The notes under the pieces: model-generated | Told to the model about the DNA's origin: nothing | The model's database searches: none | The model's input: only the letters and a program-made list of their open reading frames with translations | Program-made: the position numbers and the translations under genes | Origin: Streptomyces sp. S465 | Lineage (GTDB): Bacteria; Actinomycetota; Actinomycetes; Streptomycetales; Streptomycetaceae | Reading direction: 5' to 3' | Assembly (NCBI RefSeq): GCF_026898115.1 | Contig: NZ_CP114036.1 | Span: 5,636,001 to 5,700,000, forward strand | DNA length: 64,000 nucleotides | Part shown: positions 1 through 7,949 of the stretch, piece after piece | Layout: every line of letters starts with the position of its first letter | Numbering within the stretch: the first letter of the stretch is position 1

Positions 1-1217
1 TCGTCGCTGTGCGCGCACTCCCAGGCGTAGAGGCGCACCAGGTCATGGAAGCGGTACCGGCCCGGTGTGGCGGATTCCATGAGGGAGATGTCCACGAGCG
101 ATCCGAGAAGTCTCTCGGTCTGCCCGATGTCCAGGTCGAGCACCGCGGCGGCGGCCTCCGCGGAGATGTCCGGCCCGGCGGCCAGTCCGAGCAGCCGGAA
201 GCCGCGTGCCTGCTGTGGCTCCAGTTGTCCGTAGCCGAGCTCGAAGGTGGCCTTCACGGCCAGGTCTCCGGCCCGTAGCTCGTCCAGTCTCCGCCGCTCG
301 TCGGCGAGCTTTTCGGCGAGTGCGGACACGGTCCAGGTGCGGCGGGCGGCGAGGCGTGAGCCGGCGATGCGAATGGCCAGCGGCAGGAAGCCGCAGGAGG
401 TGACCACGTCCATCACCGCGTCGTGCTCGACGCCGGCCCGCTCCTCGCCGACGATGTGGGCGAAGAGGGCGAACGCTTCGGACGGGGTCATCACGGCGAG
501 GTCGACGAGATGGGACTCCGGCAGGTCCGCCATCCGGGTGCGGCTGGTGACCAGGGCGGCACACGAGGGGGAACCGGGCAGGAGCTGCCGCACCTGGGCG
601 GCGTCGCGGGCGTTGTCGAGCAGGACCAGCACCCGGCGCCGGGCCAGGAGCGAGCGGTAGAGCGTGGCGCGCTCCACGGTGCCGTCGGGAATGACCGAGT
701 CCGGAGTCCCGAGGGCGCGCAGGAACGCGCCCAGCACGGCTTCCGGATCGGCGGGGGAGGCGCCCGCGCCCTGGAGGTCGACATAGAGCTGGCCATCGGG
801 GAAGCGGCTGCGGGCCGTGTGCGAGACGTGGATGGCGAGAGCGGTCTTCCCGATGCCTCCGGTGCCCGATATGGCCAGGACGGGGGCGCGGTCACGATCG
901 AGAACGGCGGCGAGCCGATCGCTCAGCTCATTGACGAAGACGGACCGGCCGGTGAAGTCGGCCACGGCCGCGGGCAGCTGCGCGGGGCGTACGACGGTGG
1001 TCCGGCCATGTGCGGAACGCGACGCCGCGGCCGCGGACAGCTCCGAGACGACATCGGAGGGGCGCCCGCGCTCCAACTCCAGTTCGATCCGCGTCCGGCC
1101 GAGTCCGAGGCCGGGACCCCCGCCAAGGGATACGTCCGCCTCCTCGCCATGCCGGGACCGGTTCGGTACGGACCCGGTGGAACCTTCCTGCCGCCCCAGC
1201 CGCTTGTCGCCGACCAT
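1..1217 (-). CDS. AfsR-like NB-ARC NTPase regulator, SARP DNA-binding part missing (3' end outside window)
   Basis: The frame runs from an ATG at 1217 off the left edge. A P-loop GTGGIGKT lies at about residues 118-125 and a Walker B LVLLDNA at about residue 195. These are followed by the winged-helix stretch typical of STAND/NB-ARC regulators of the AfsR type, which use ATP to switch on secondary-metabolism genes. Normal AfsR proteins begin with a winged-helix DNA-binding domain and a BTAD domain, about 250 residues before the P-loop. Here only about 90 residues precede the linker LPAAVADFTGR. Of these, residues 42-62 (RTRIELELERGRPSDVVSEL) look like a fragment of the middle of BTAD. An in-frame TGA at 1236-1238, just upstream of the ATG, rules out a longer product in this frame. 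It may be a decayed SARP or a DNA-binding-free variant. The family call is solid; the truncation reading is inference. Confidence 0.8.
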   Translation of the reverse strand, partial: MVGDKRLGRQEGSTGSVPNRSRHGEEADVSLGGGPGLGLGRTRIELELERGRPSDVVSELSAAAASRSAHGRTTVVRPAQLPAAVADFTGRSVFVNELSDRLAAVLDRDRAPVLAISGTGGIGKTALAIHVSHTARSRFPDGQLYVDLQGAGASPADPEAVLGAFLRALGTPDSVIPDGTVERATLYRSLLARRRVLVLLDNARDAAQVRQLLPGSPSCAALVTSRTRMADLPESHLVDLAVMTPSEAFALFAHIVGEERAGVEHDAVMDVVTSCGFLPLAIRIAGSRLAARRTWTVSALAEKLADERRRLDELRAGDLAVKATFELGYGQLEPQQARGFRLLGLAAGPDISAEAAAAVLDLDIGQTERLLGSLVDISLMESATPGRYRFHDLVRLYAWECAHSD

Positions 1218-1327
1218 GGTGCCCCCCGCACGTGCTCACTCGCTGTACGGCCAGTTTGCCGTGCCAGTGGCCCGTACGTCAGTAAAGAGTGCGATGTGTC
1301 TGGCGACGCGTCCCTCGCCGCCGTGAG

Positions 1328-1356
1328 CTGACGAACCGTCAGATCGGCGCTACCGT
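1328..1356 (+). promoter_or_regulatory. Operator CTGACG-AAC-CGTCAG (1328-1342) overlapping a promoter
   Basis: A perfect 6+3+6 palindrome lies at 1328-1342. The left arm CTGACG can serve as a -35 box. It is followed, after 17 bases, by TACCGT at 1351-1356, which can serve as a -10, and the ATG is at 1363. This geometry fits a leaderless or near-leaderless transcript blocked by a TetR-type repressor. The palindrome recurs at 2768, 4727 and 27701. The repeat is seen in the sequence; the regulator class is inferred. Confidence 0.75.
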
Positions 1357-1362
1357 GCAGTC

Positions 1363-2595
1363 ATGGAGAGCTTCCCGAAGATCATCTCGGTGGACGACCA
1401 CACGGTTGAGCCCCCTCACGTCTGGCGGGACCGTCTCCCGTCGAAGTACCGCGACACCGGACCGCGTATCGTCCGGGCGCCGCTGAAGGAGATGACGTTC
1501 GTCGGCGGCCGGTTCGCCCCGAAGATGGGCGCTCCCGGGGACGACGGGCCCCTCGCGGACTGGTGGGTGTACGAGGAGCTGCACCGGCCGCTGACCCGGC
1601 TGGACACCGCCGTCGGATACGACCGGGACGAGGTGCGGCTGGAGGCCATCACCTACGAGCAGATGCGGCCCGGCTCCTTCTCGGTGCCGGACCGGCTCGC
1701 GGACATGGACGTCAACCACGTCCAGTCGGCGCTCTGCTTCCCCACCTTCCCCCGCTTCTGCGGGCAGACCTTCACCGAGGCCGCCGACCGCGAGCTGGGG
1801 CTGCTCGGGGTCCGGGCGTACAACGACTGGATGGTGGAGGAGTGGTGCGGCCCCGAGGCCCGGGGCAGGCTGATCCCGCTGATCATCGTCCCGCTGTGGG
1901 ACGCCGAACTGGCCGCCGCCGAGGTGCGGCGGAACGCGGCGCGCGGGGTGCGTGCCGTCTGCTTCTCGGAGATCCCGCCGAACCTGGGGCTGCCGTCGAT
2001 CCACACCGACGACTGGGACCCCTTCCTCGCCGCGTGCGACGAGACCGGCACGGTCGTCGCGATGCACATCGGCTCCTCCTCCCGGATGCCCTCGACCTCC
2101 GCCGACGCACCCCCGGCGGTCGGCTCCACGATCACCTTCGCCAACTGCTGCTTCTCGATGGTGGACTGGCTGATGAGCGGCAAGTTCGAGCGCTTCCCCC
2201 ATCTGAAGGTGATGTACGCGGAGGGCCAGATCGGCTGGATTCCCTACATCCTCGAGCGCGCCGACGTGGTGTGGGAGGAGAACCGGGGCTGGGGCGGAGT
2301 GGCGGACAAGGTGCTGCGACCGCCGTCCGAGCTGTTCGCGGAGCATGTCTACGGATGCTTCTTCGACGACGCGTTCGGGCTGCGCAATCTCGACGCGATC
2401 GGGGTCGGCAACGTGCTGTACGAGACGGACTATCCGCACTCCGACTCCACCTGGCCCGCGTCCCGGGAGGTCGGCGAGGCGCAGATGGGGCATCTGGCGC
2501 CGGATGTCGTGGAGCGGATCGTCCGCGGCAACGCGATCGAGCTGCTGGGGCTCACGGCGGAGGGGCTCTGGGCGGGGGCGCCGGGGGTTGGCTGA
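1363..2595 (+). CDS. Amidohydrolase 2 family metal-dependent hydrolase
   Basis: This 410-residue protein has the amidohydrolase-2 layout. It opens with a strand carrying SVDDHTVEP, which provides the metal-binding His, and ends with YETDYPHSDSTWP, which carries the late acidic/His residues of the TIM-barrel site. Relatives hydrolyse or decarboxylate small organic acids and amides, often in catabolism of aromatic or steroid-like substrates; the substrate here cannot be read. The ATG at 1363 lies 7 bases after a plausible -10, so the mRNA may lack a 5' leader. It is the first of five same-strand metabolic genes (to 7687), three of which have the same palindromic operator upstream, so it is probably induced together with the two LLM oxidoreductases. 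No signal peptide is visible and it should be cytoplasmic. Confidence 0.85.
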   Translation: MESFPKIISVDDHTVEPPHVWRDRLPSKYRDTGPRIVRAPLKEMTFVGGRFAPKMGAPGDDGPLADWWVYEELHRPLTRLDTAVGYDRDEVRLEAITYEQMRPGSFSVPDRLADMDVNHVQSALCFPTFPRFCGQTFTEAADRELGLLGVRAYNDWMVEEWCGPEARGRLIPLIIVPLWDAELAAAEVRRNAARGVRAVCFSEIPPNLGLPSIHTDDWDPFLAACDETGTVVAMHIGSSSRMPSTSADAPPAVGSTITFANCCFSMVDWLMSGKFERFPHLKVMYAEGQIGWIPYILERADVVWEENRGWGGVADKVLRPPSELFAEHVYGCFFDDAFGLRNLDAIGVGNVLYETDYPHSDSTWPASREVGEAQMGHLAPDVVERIVRGNAIELLGLTAEGLWAGAPGVG

Positions 2596-2767
2596 CGTGG
2601 GCGCGGCGGTACGGAGGGCCGGGTGTCCGGGTGTCCGGGCGTCCGGGTGTCCGCGTGTGCCGGGCGTTACGGGGGAGCGCCCGGCGCGCCGGACGCGAGT
2701 GCCCCGGACGCGGTCACGCCGACGGGGTGTTTCGCGGCCGGGACGAGACCCCGGCGCAGGCCCTTGT

Positions 2768-2782
2768 CTGATGGGCCGTCAG
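2768..2782 (+). promoter_or_regulatory. Operator CTGATG-GGC-CGTCAG
   Basis: One base differs from the perfect 6+3+6 palindrome of 1328, 4727 and 27701 (T for C in the left arm). It is followed by AGATACGACG, like the AGATAGACG after the 4727 site. It lies 59 bases before the LLM oxidoreductase start at 2842. Confidence 0.7.
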
Positions 2783-2841
2783 ATACGACGATGGCCGACA
2801 TCCGTCACGACGATGGCGGTTCACCGACGAGGAGGCCCGGC

Positions 2842-3789
2842 ATGCGCGTCCTGCCCCGGGGCCGGTTGAGCTACGGCATGCAGCTGCCCGTCCAGTCGCA
2901 GTCCACCCTCTACGCCGAGGCGTGGGAGGCCGAGGCCGGTCCGGCCGAGCTCCTCGCGGTCGCCCGCGCCGCCGACCGGCTCGGCTTCGCGTACCTCGCC
3001 GTCTGCGACCACGTCGCGATCCCGCGGCGGCTGGCCGCCGCGATGGGCACCGTCTGGTACGACCCGGTGGCCACCCTGGGCTGGCTCGCCGCGGCCACCG
3101 AGCGGGTGCGGCTGCTCAGCCATGTGGCGGTCGCCGCGCTACGGCATCCGCTGCTGGCCGCCAAGCAGTACGCGACGCTGGACCACCTCTCCGGCGGCCG
3201 GCTGATCCTCGGGGTCGGGGCCGGGCATGTGCGGGAGGAGTTCGAGGCGCTCGGGGTGGACTTCGCCCGGCGCGGGGCGCTGCTGGACGAGACGGTCGAC
3301 GCGCTGAAGGCGGCGCTGGGGCCGGAGGAGTTCCCCGGCTTCCGCGGGGAGCGGTTCGCGTTCAGCGGTCTGGGGCAGGCCCCGCGCCCCGTCCAGACGC
3401 CGCGGCCCCCGCTGTGGGTCGGCGGCTCCTCGCCCGCGGCGGTGCGCAGGGCGGCCGTCCGGGGTGACGGCTGGCTGCCGCAGGGCGACCCCCGGGACCG
3501 GCTGCCCGGCCAGATCGCCCGGCTGCGCGCGCTGCGGGAAGCGGCCGGGATCGACGAGCCCGCCGAGATCGGCGCGATCACCGAACCGCTGTACGTGGGG
3601 GAGCCCGGCTGGGACGTGGGGCGCCGGACCCTGACCGGCGCGCCGGAGCGGCTGGCCGACAGCCTGCGCGCGTACGCCGCGATGGGGGTGGACCAGATCC
3701 AGGTGCGGTTCCGCTGCCGGGACCACGCCGAGCTCACCGACCAGATGGCGGCCTTCGCCACCGATGTCGCCCCGCACCTCGATGACTAG
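2842..3789 (+). CDS. LLM-class, probably F420-dependent oxidoreductase (315 aa)
   Basis: The protein has the luciferase-like monooxygenase TIM barrel: an early LSYGMQLPVQSQ strand, the AYLAVCDHV segment, TERVRLLSHV, then the family-typical LDHLSGGRLILGVGAGHVREEFEALGV around residues 115-140 and a late RPPLWVGGSSPAAV cofactor loop. In actinobacteria most members of this subfamily use reduced F420. fbiC, which makes the deazaflavin core of F420, is 14 kb away in this window. The ATG at 2842 was chosen because GAGGAGG sits about 7 bases upstream. In-frame ATGs at 2791 and 2623 lack such a site, and the extra residues look non-native. The gene is followed after 47 bases by an SDR, probably in the same transcript. 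The substrate is unknown. Confidence 0.85.
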   Translation: MRVLPRGRLSYGMQLPVQSQSTLYAEAWEAEAGPAELLAVARAADRLGFAYLAVCDHVAIPRRLAAAMGTVWYDPVATLGWLAAATERVRLLSHVAVAALRHPLLAAKQYATLDHLSGGRLILGVGAGHVREEFEALGVDFARRGALLDETVDALKAALGPEEFPGFRGERFAFSGLGQAPRPVQTPRPPLWVGGSSPAAVRRAAVRGDGWLPQGDPRDRLPGQIARLRALREAAGIDEPAEIGAITEPLYVGEPGWDVGRRTLTGAPERLADSLRAYAAMGVDQIQVRFRCRDHAELTDQMAAFATDVAPHLDD

Positions 3790-3836
3790 CTCGATGACCT
3801 GGCTCGACGACTGGCTCGATGATGAGGGAGAACGCG

Positions 3837-4619
3837 ATGGGCAAGCTGGACGGGCGGGTCGTCCTCATCACCGGGGCGGCGCGCGGGCAGGGGGAACAGG
3901 AAGCGCGGCTGTTCGCGGCGGAGGGCGCCCGGGTGGTCCTCGGCGACGTACTGGACGGGCCGGGCGAGGCGCTGGCCGAGGAGCTGGGGGAGCGTGCCCG
4001 CTTCGTGCACCTGGACGTGGGCCGGGAGGACGACTGGGCCGCCGCCGTCGCGGCCGCCAAGGACGCCTTCGGTGCGGTGGACGGCCTGGTCAACAACGCC
4101 GGCATCCTCCGCTTCAACGAGCTGACCAGCACCCCGCTGGCGGAGTACCTGGAGGTGGTCCAGGTCAACCAGGTCGGGACGTTCCTCGGGATGCGGACGG
4201 TGGCGCCGGAGCTGGCGGCGGCGGGCGGCGGGACGATCGTGAACACCGCCTCGTACGTCGCCCTGTCCGGCATGGCCTTCCTCACCTCCTACGCCGCGAC
4301 GAAGGCGGCGGTGGTGGGGATGACGCGGGTGGCCGCGATGGAGCTCGCGGACAAGGGCATCCGGGTCAACGCGATGTGCCCGGGGGCGATCGACACCCCC
4401 ATGACCAACCCGGCCCAGCTCGACCCCGCCGCCGACAGCGCGGAGGCGTCGGCGGCGGTCGACGAGCTCTACCGCAAGCTGGTGCCGCTGGGCCGGATCG
4501 GCCGCCCGGAGGAGGTGGCGCGGCTGGCGCTCTTCCTGTCCTCGGAGGACTCGTCGTACGTGACGGGCCAGCCGTTCGTCGTCGACGGCGGCTGGCTGAC
4601 CGGCGTCTCGGTCTTCTAG
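3837..4619 (+). CDS. Short-chain dehydrogenase/reductase (260 aa)
   Basis: A classical SDR. The nucleotide-binding motif TGAARGQG is near residue 12, NNAG near residue 89, and the catalytic Ser plus YAATK near residues 145-160. The C-terminal GQPFVVDGGWLTG is typical of ketoreductases and hydroxysteroid/alcohol dehydrogenases that use NAD(P). The ATG at 3837 is preceded by AGGGAG at good spacing; in-frame ATGs at 3819 and 3822 are less likely. Its place between two LLM oxidoreductases and two amidohydrolases suggests a step that oxidises an alcohol or reduces a ketone in one degradation pathway. No operator lies directly in front of it, so it probably relies on the 2768 promoter. Confidence 0.88.
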   Translation: MGKLDGRVVLITGAARGQGEQEARLFAAEGARVVLGDVLDGPGEALAEELGERARFVHLDVGREDDWAAAVAAAKDAFGAVDGLVNNAGILRFNELTSTPLAEYLEVVQVNQVGTFLGMRTVAPELAAAGGGTIVNTASYVALSGMAFLTSYAATKAAVVGMTRVAAMELADKGIRVNAMCPGAIDTPMTNPAQLDPAADSAEASAAVDELYRKLVPLGRIGRPEEVARLALFLSSEDSSYVTGQPFVVDGGWLTGVSVF

Positions 4620-4726
4620 CCGACCACGAGTCGGTCACCCGGCCGACCCCGAGAACTGCGACGGTCCCCCGGCTCCCCCGGCGGCCCTTGACGGTCCATG
4701 TCCGCGGTGCCAGAGTCAATCAAAAT

Positions 4727-4741
4727 CTGACGAGGCGTCAG
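4727..4741 (+). promoter_or_regulatory. Operator CTGACG-AGG-CGTCAG
   Basis: A perfect palindrome with 6-base arms and a 3-base spacer, 29 bases before the ATG at 4771. It is the third copy in the island and is followed by AGATAGACG, which resembles the bases after the 2768 site. Confidence 0.75.
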
Positions 4742-4770
4742 ATAGACGTCGTCTGAGGCGGTGAACCTCC

Positions 4771-5898
4771 ATGGAATTCGGACTCTTCGTGCAGGGCTAC
4801 GTCCCCGAAAGCCGACGCCGAACCGACCCCGAGGCCGAGCACCACGCGCTTGTCGAGGAGACCGAGTACGTCATCCAGGCCGACCGGTCCGGCTTCAAGT
4901 ACGCATGGGCCTCCGAGCACCACTTCCTGGACGAGTACTCCCACCTCTCCGCGAACGATGTCTTCCTCGGCTACCTCGCCCACGCCACCGAGCGCATCCA
5001 CCTCGGCTCCGGCATCTTCAACCCGCTGCCGCAGGTCAACCACCCCGTCAAGGTCGCCGAGAAGGTCGCGATGCTGGACCACCTCTCGGGCGGCCGGATC
5101 GAGTTCGGCTCGGGCCGGGGCGCGGGCAGCCACGAGATCCTCGGTTTCCTCCCGGGCGTGACCGACATGAACGCCACCAAGGAGATCTGGGAGGAGACGA
5201 TCGCCGAGTTCCCCAAGATGTGGCTCCAGGACGAGTACCAGGGCTTCACGGGCAAGCACTGGTCGCTGCCGCCGCGCAAGGTGCTGCCCAAGCCGTACGG
5301 GGCCGCCCACCCGGCGATGTGGTACGCGGCCGGGTCGCCGCCCTCGTACGCCATGGCCGGCCGGAAGGGGCTCGGTGTGCTCGGCTTCTCCATCCAGAAG
5401 GTCTCCGACATGGAGTGGGTCCTGGACTCCTACAAGAGCGCCATCGAGGAGGCCGAGCCGGTCGGCGGCTTCGTCAACGACAACGTGATGGTCACCTCCA
5501 CCGCGATCTGCGCCGAGACCCACGCCAAGGCCGTCGAGATCGCGGTCGGCGGCGGGCTGAACTACCTCCAGTCGCTGCTCTTCCGCTACCACGACACCTT
5601 CCCCCGCCCGGAGGGCATCCCGGAGTGGCCCGAGCTGCTGCCGGAGTACACCGAGGAGATCATCGAACTGCTCATCGCCGAGGAGCTGATGATCTGCGGC
5701 GACCCGGACGAGGTCTTCCGCCAGTGCAAGCGGTGGGAACAGGCCGGGGCCGACCAGCTGTCGTTCGGGCTGCCGATCGGGATCGGCTACGAGGACACGA
5801 TGAACACGATCAAGCTCATCGGCGAGCACGTCATCCCGAAGATCGACACCGACCCGGTGCACCGTACGAGCCGTTTCCGCGACGCCACGGCGGGCTGA
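4771..5898 (+). CDS. LLM-class flavin/F420-dependent oxidoreductase (375 aa)
   Basis: A luciferase-like monooxygenase of the longer type. The N-terminal MEFGLFVQGYVPESR, YAWASEHHFLDEYSHLS, TERIHLGSGIFNPLPQVNHP and the signature LDHLSGGRIEFGSGRGAG are all present. Members oxidise or reduce small organics with FMNH2 or F420H2. It is only distantly similar to the shorter LLM protein at 2842, so the two probably act on different intermediates. It has its own copy of the shared operator and lies 46 bases ahead of the D-aminoacylase-like gene, so those two probably form one transcript. Complete, cytoplasmic; substrate not deducible. Confidence 0.87.
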   Translation: MEFGLFVQGYVPESRRRTDPEAEHHALVEETEYVIQADRSGFKYAWASEHHFLDEYSHLSANDVFLGYLAHATERIHLGSGIFNPLPQVNHPVKVAEKVAMLDHLSGGRIEFGSGRGAGSHEILGFLPGVTDMNATKEIWEETIAEFPKMWLQDEYQGFTGKHWSLPPRKVLPKPYGAAHPAMWYAAGSPPSYAMAGRKGLGVLGFSIQKVSDMEWVLDSYKSAIEEAEPVGGFVNDNVMVTSTAICAETHAKAVEIAVGGGLNYLQSLLFRYHDTFPRPEGIPEWPELLPEYTEEIIELLIAEELMICGDPDEVFRQCKRWEQAGADQLSFGLPIGIGYEDTMNTIKLIGEHVIPKIDTDPVHRTSRFRDATAG

Positions 5899-5944
5899 CA
5901 CGACAGACGTCACGGCGGGCTGACACCAGAAGGGACCTGAACCC

Positions 5945-7687
5945 GTGCTCGACCACCTGATCAAGGGCGCCACCGTGGCGGACGGCACCGGCGCGCCCTC
6001 GTACGTCGCCGACGTCGGCATCCGGGACGGCCGGATCGTGGCCATCGCCGAGCCCGGGACCGTCACCGAACCGGCCCGGTCCGCCGAGGACGCCACCGGG
6101 CTCGTCCTCGCGCCCGGGTTCGTCGACCCGCACACCCACTACGACGCCCAGCTGTTCTGGGACCCGTACGCCACGCCCTCCATGAACCACGGCGTGACCA
6201 CCATCGCCGGCGGCAACTGCGGTTTCACCCTCGCCCCGCTCCACCCCGACCGCCCCGCCGACGCCGACTACACCCGGCGGATGATGAGCCGCGTCGAGGG
6301 CATGTCGCTGGTGGCGCTGGAGCGGGGCGCGTCCTGGACCTGGCACGGCTTCGGCGAGTACCTGGACGCGCTGGAGGGCCGGATCGCCGTCAACGCGGGC
6401 TTCATGGTGGGGCACTGCGCGCTGCGCCGCCACGCCATGGGCGAGGACGCGATCGGCGGGCAGCCCACCCCCGCGCAGCTGGCGGAGATGGAGCGGCTGC
6501 TGCACGAGGCGATGGACGCGGGGGCGTGGGGGCTGTCCACCACCCAGTCCTCGACCCACTCCGACGGGGACGGACAGCCGGTCGCCTCCCGGCACGCGCG
6601 GCCCGAGGAACTGCTGGCGCTCTCCCGGACCGTCGGCGAGCACGAGGGGACGCAGATCGAGGCGATCGTGGCCGGCTGCCTCGACCAGTTCTCCGACGAG
6701 GAGATCGACCTGCTGGTGGAGATGAGCGCGGCCGCCGGCCGCCCGCTCAACTGGAACGTGCTGACCATCGACGCGGCCGTCCCCGAGCGGATACCGCGCC
6801 AGCTCCAGGCCAGTGAACGGGCCCGTAAGGAGGGCGGCAGGATCGTCGCGCTCACCATGCCGATCCTCACCCCCATGAACATGTCGCTCGGCACCTTCTG
6901 CGCGCTGAACCTCATCCCGGGCTGGGGCGACATCCTGGGACTGCCGATACCGGAACGGATCGCCAAGCTCCGTGACCCGGCCGTACGGGCGGAGCTGCTG
7001 CGCCGCGCGAACAGCCCCGAGGCCGGGGTCTTCCGGCGGCTCACCACCTTCGAGCGCTACGTCATCGGCGACACCTACAGCGCGGCCAACGCCGGGCTGA
7101 CCGGCCGGGTCGTCCGCGACATCGCCGCCGAGCGCGGTCAGGAGGCATTCCACTGCCTGGTGGAAATCTGCGCCGCCGACGGGATGCGTACGGTGCTGTG
7201 GCCCATGCCGACCGACAACGATCCGGCCAGCTGGGAACTGCGCCGGCAGACCTGGGAGCACCAGGACGTCCTGCTCGGCGGCTCGGACGCGGGCGCCCAC
7301 CTGGACCGCATGTGCGGCGCCCCGTACACCACCCGCTTCATCGGCGACTGTCTGCGCGGCCGGAAACTGGTCGGCCTGGAACGGGCGGTGCGGATGCTGA
7401 CGGACGACCCGGCCCGGCTGCTGGGGCTCCGCGAACGCGGCCGGATCACCGAGGGCTACCACGCCGACCTGGTCCTCTTCGACCCCGACCGGATCGACGC
7501 GGGCCGGGCCCGACTGGTCCACGACCTCCCCGGCGACAGCCCCCGCCTGGACTCGCGGGCGACCGGGATCGTGAGCGTCCGGGTGGGCGGCACCGAGACC
7601 ATCCGCGACGACGAGATCACCGGCGCGATACCGGGACGGGTCCTGCGGTCGGGGCGCGACACGGAGACGGTGAGCACGAGGGGCTGA
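5945..7687 (+). CDS. N-acyl-D-amino-acid deacylase-like amidohydrolase (580 aa)
   Basis: The protein begins with the small beta-sandwich of the amidohydrolase superfamily (LIKGATVADGTGAPSYVADV). It then shows the metal-binding FVDPHTHYDAQ near residue 60 and VTTIAGGNCG near residue 85. It ends with GRITEGYHADLVLFDPDRI, the sandwich-closing strand of D-aminoacylases and dihydroorotase-like enzymes. Such enzymes remove acyl groups from N-acyl amino acids or open cyclic amides through one or two metals. The GTG at 5945 follows AGAAGGGA. It is the last gene of the island and a strong hairpin follows at 7699. The exact substrate is unknown; the D-aminoacylase label is by family only. Confidence 0.82.
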   Translation: MLDHLIKGATVADGTGAPSYVADVGIRDGRIVAIAEPGTVTEPARSAEDATGLVLAPGFVDPHTHYDAQLFWDPYATPSMNHGVTTIAGGNCGFTLAPLHPDRPADADYTRRMMSRVEGMSLVALERGASWTWHGFGEYLDALEGRIAVNAGFMVGHCALRRHAMGEDAIGGQPTPAQLAEMERLLHEAMDAGAWGLSTTQSSTHSDGDGQPVASRHARPEELLALSRTVGEHEGTQIEAIVAGCLDQFSDEEIDLLVEMSAAAGRPLNWNVLTIDAAVPERIPRQLQASERARKEGGRIVALTMPILTPMNMSLGTFCALNLIPGWGDILGLPIPERIAKLRDPAVRAELLRRANSPEAGVFRRLTTFERYVIGDTYSAANAGLTGRVVRDIAAERGQEAFHCLVEICAADGMRTVLWPMPTDNDPASWELRRQTWEHQDVLLGGSDAGAHLDRMCGAPYTTRFIGDCLRGRKLVGLERAVRMLTDDPARLLGLRERGRITEGYHADLVLFDPDRIDAGRARLVHDLPGDSPRLDSRATGIVSVRVGGTETIRDDEITGAIPGRVLRSGRDTETVSTRG

Positions 7688-7698
7688 CCGACCGGGCG

Positions 7699-7724
7699 GG
7701 GGCCCCGGCGGATGCCGGGGCCCC
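7699..7724 (+). terminator. GC-rich hairpin after the metabolic island
   Basis: A perfect 11-bp stem GGGGCCCCGGC/GCCGGGGCCCC closes a GGAT loop, 11 bases after the stop codon of the preceding gene. There is no T-run, which is usual for Streptomyces terminators. It sits between two converging genes and may stop both. Confidence 0.7.
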
Positions 7725-7748
7725 TGTCATGCGTCTGCGCTGCCCCGG

Positions 7749-7949
7749 CTAGTCGTCGAACACCCCGCGCTCGACGCCCCGGAGGAATGCGTGCCATTCC
7801 GTACCGGTGAAGCGGAGGGAGGGGCCGTCGGGGTTCTTGCTGTCCCGCACGGCGCGGCCGCCGTCGGATGTGGCCGCGATTTCCAGGCAGTTGTTGTTCT
7901 GGCCCGAGTACGACGACTTGATGTAGGGACCTATAACCTCAGGGGTCAC
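7749..7949 (-). CDS. DUF397 small protein (66 aa)
   Basis: A complete DUF397 protein: IKSSYSGQNNNCLEIA, then VRDSKNPDGPSLRFTGTEWHAFL. These small proteins are partners of neighbouring XRE-type regulators in the WhiJ-like systems of Streptomyces, where they influence development and antibiotic production; the biochemical role is unsettled. Its ATG (7947-7949) overlaps the stop of the upstream XRE gene by four bases, so the two are translationally coupled. A second pair of this kind is at 28664-29983. Confidence 0.92.
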   Translation of the reverse strand: MTPEVIGPYIKSSYSGQNNNCLEIAATSDGGRAVRDSKNPDGPSLRFTGTEWHAFLRGVERGVFDD

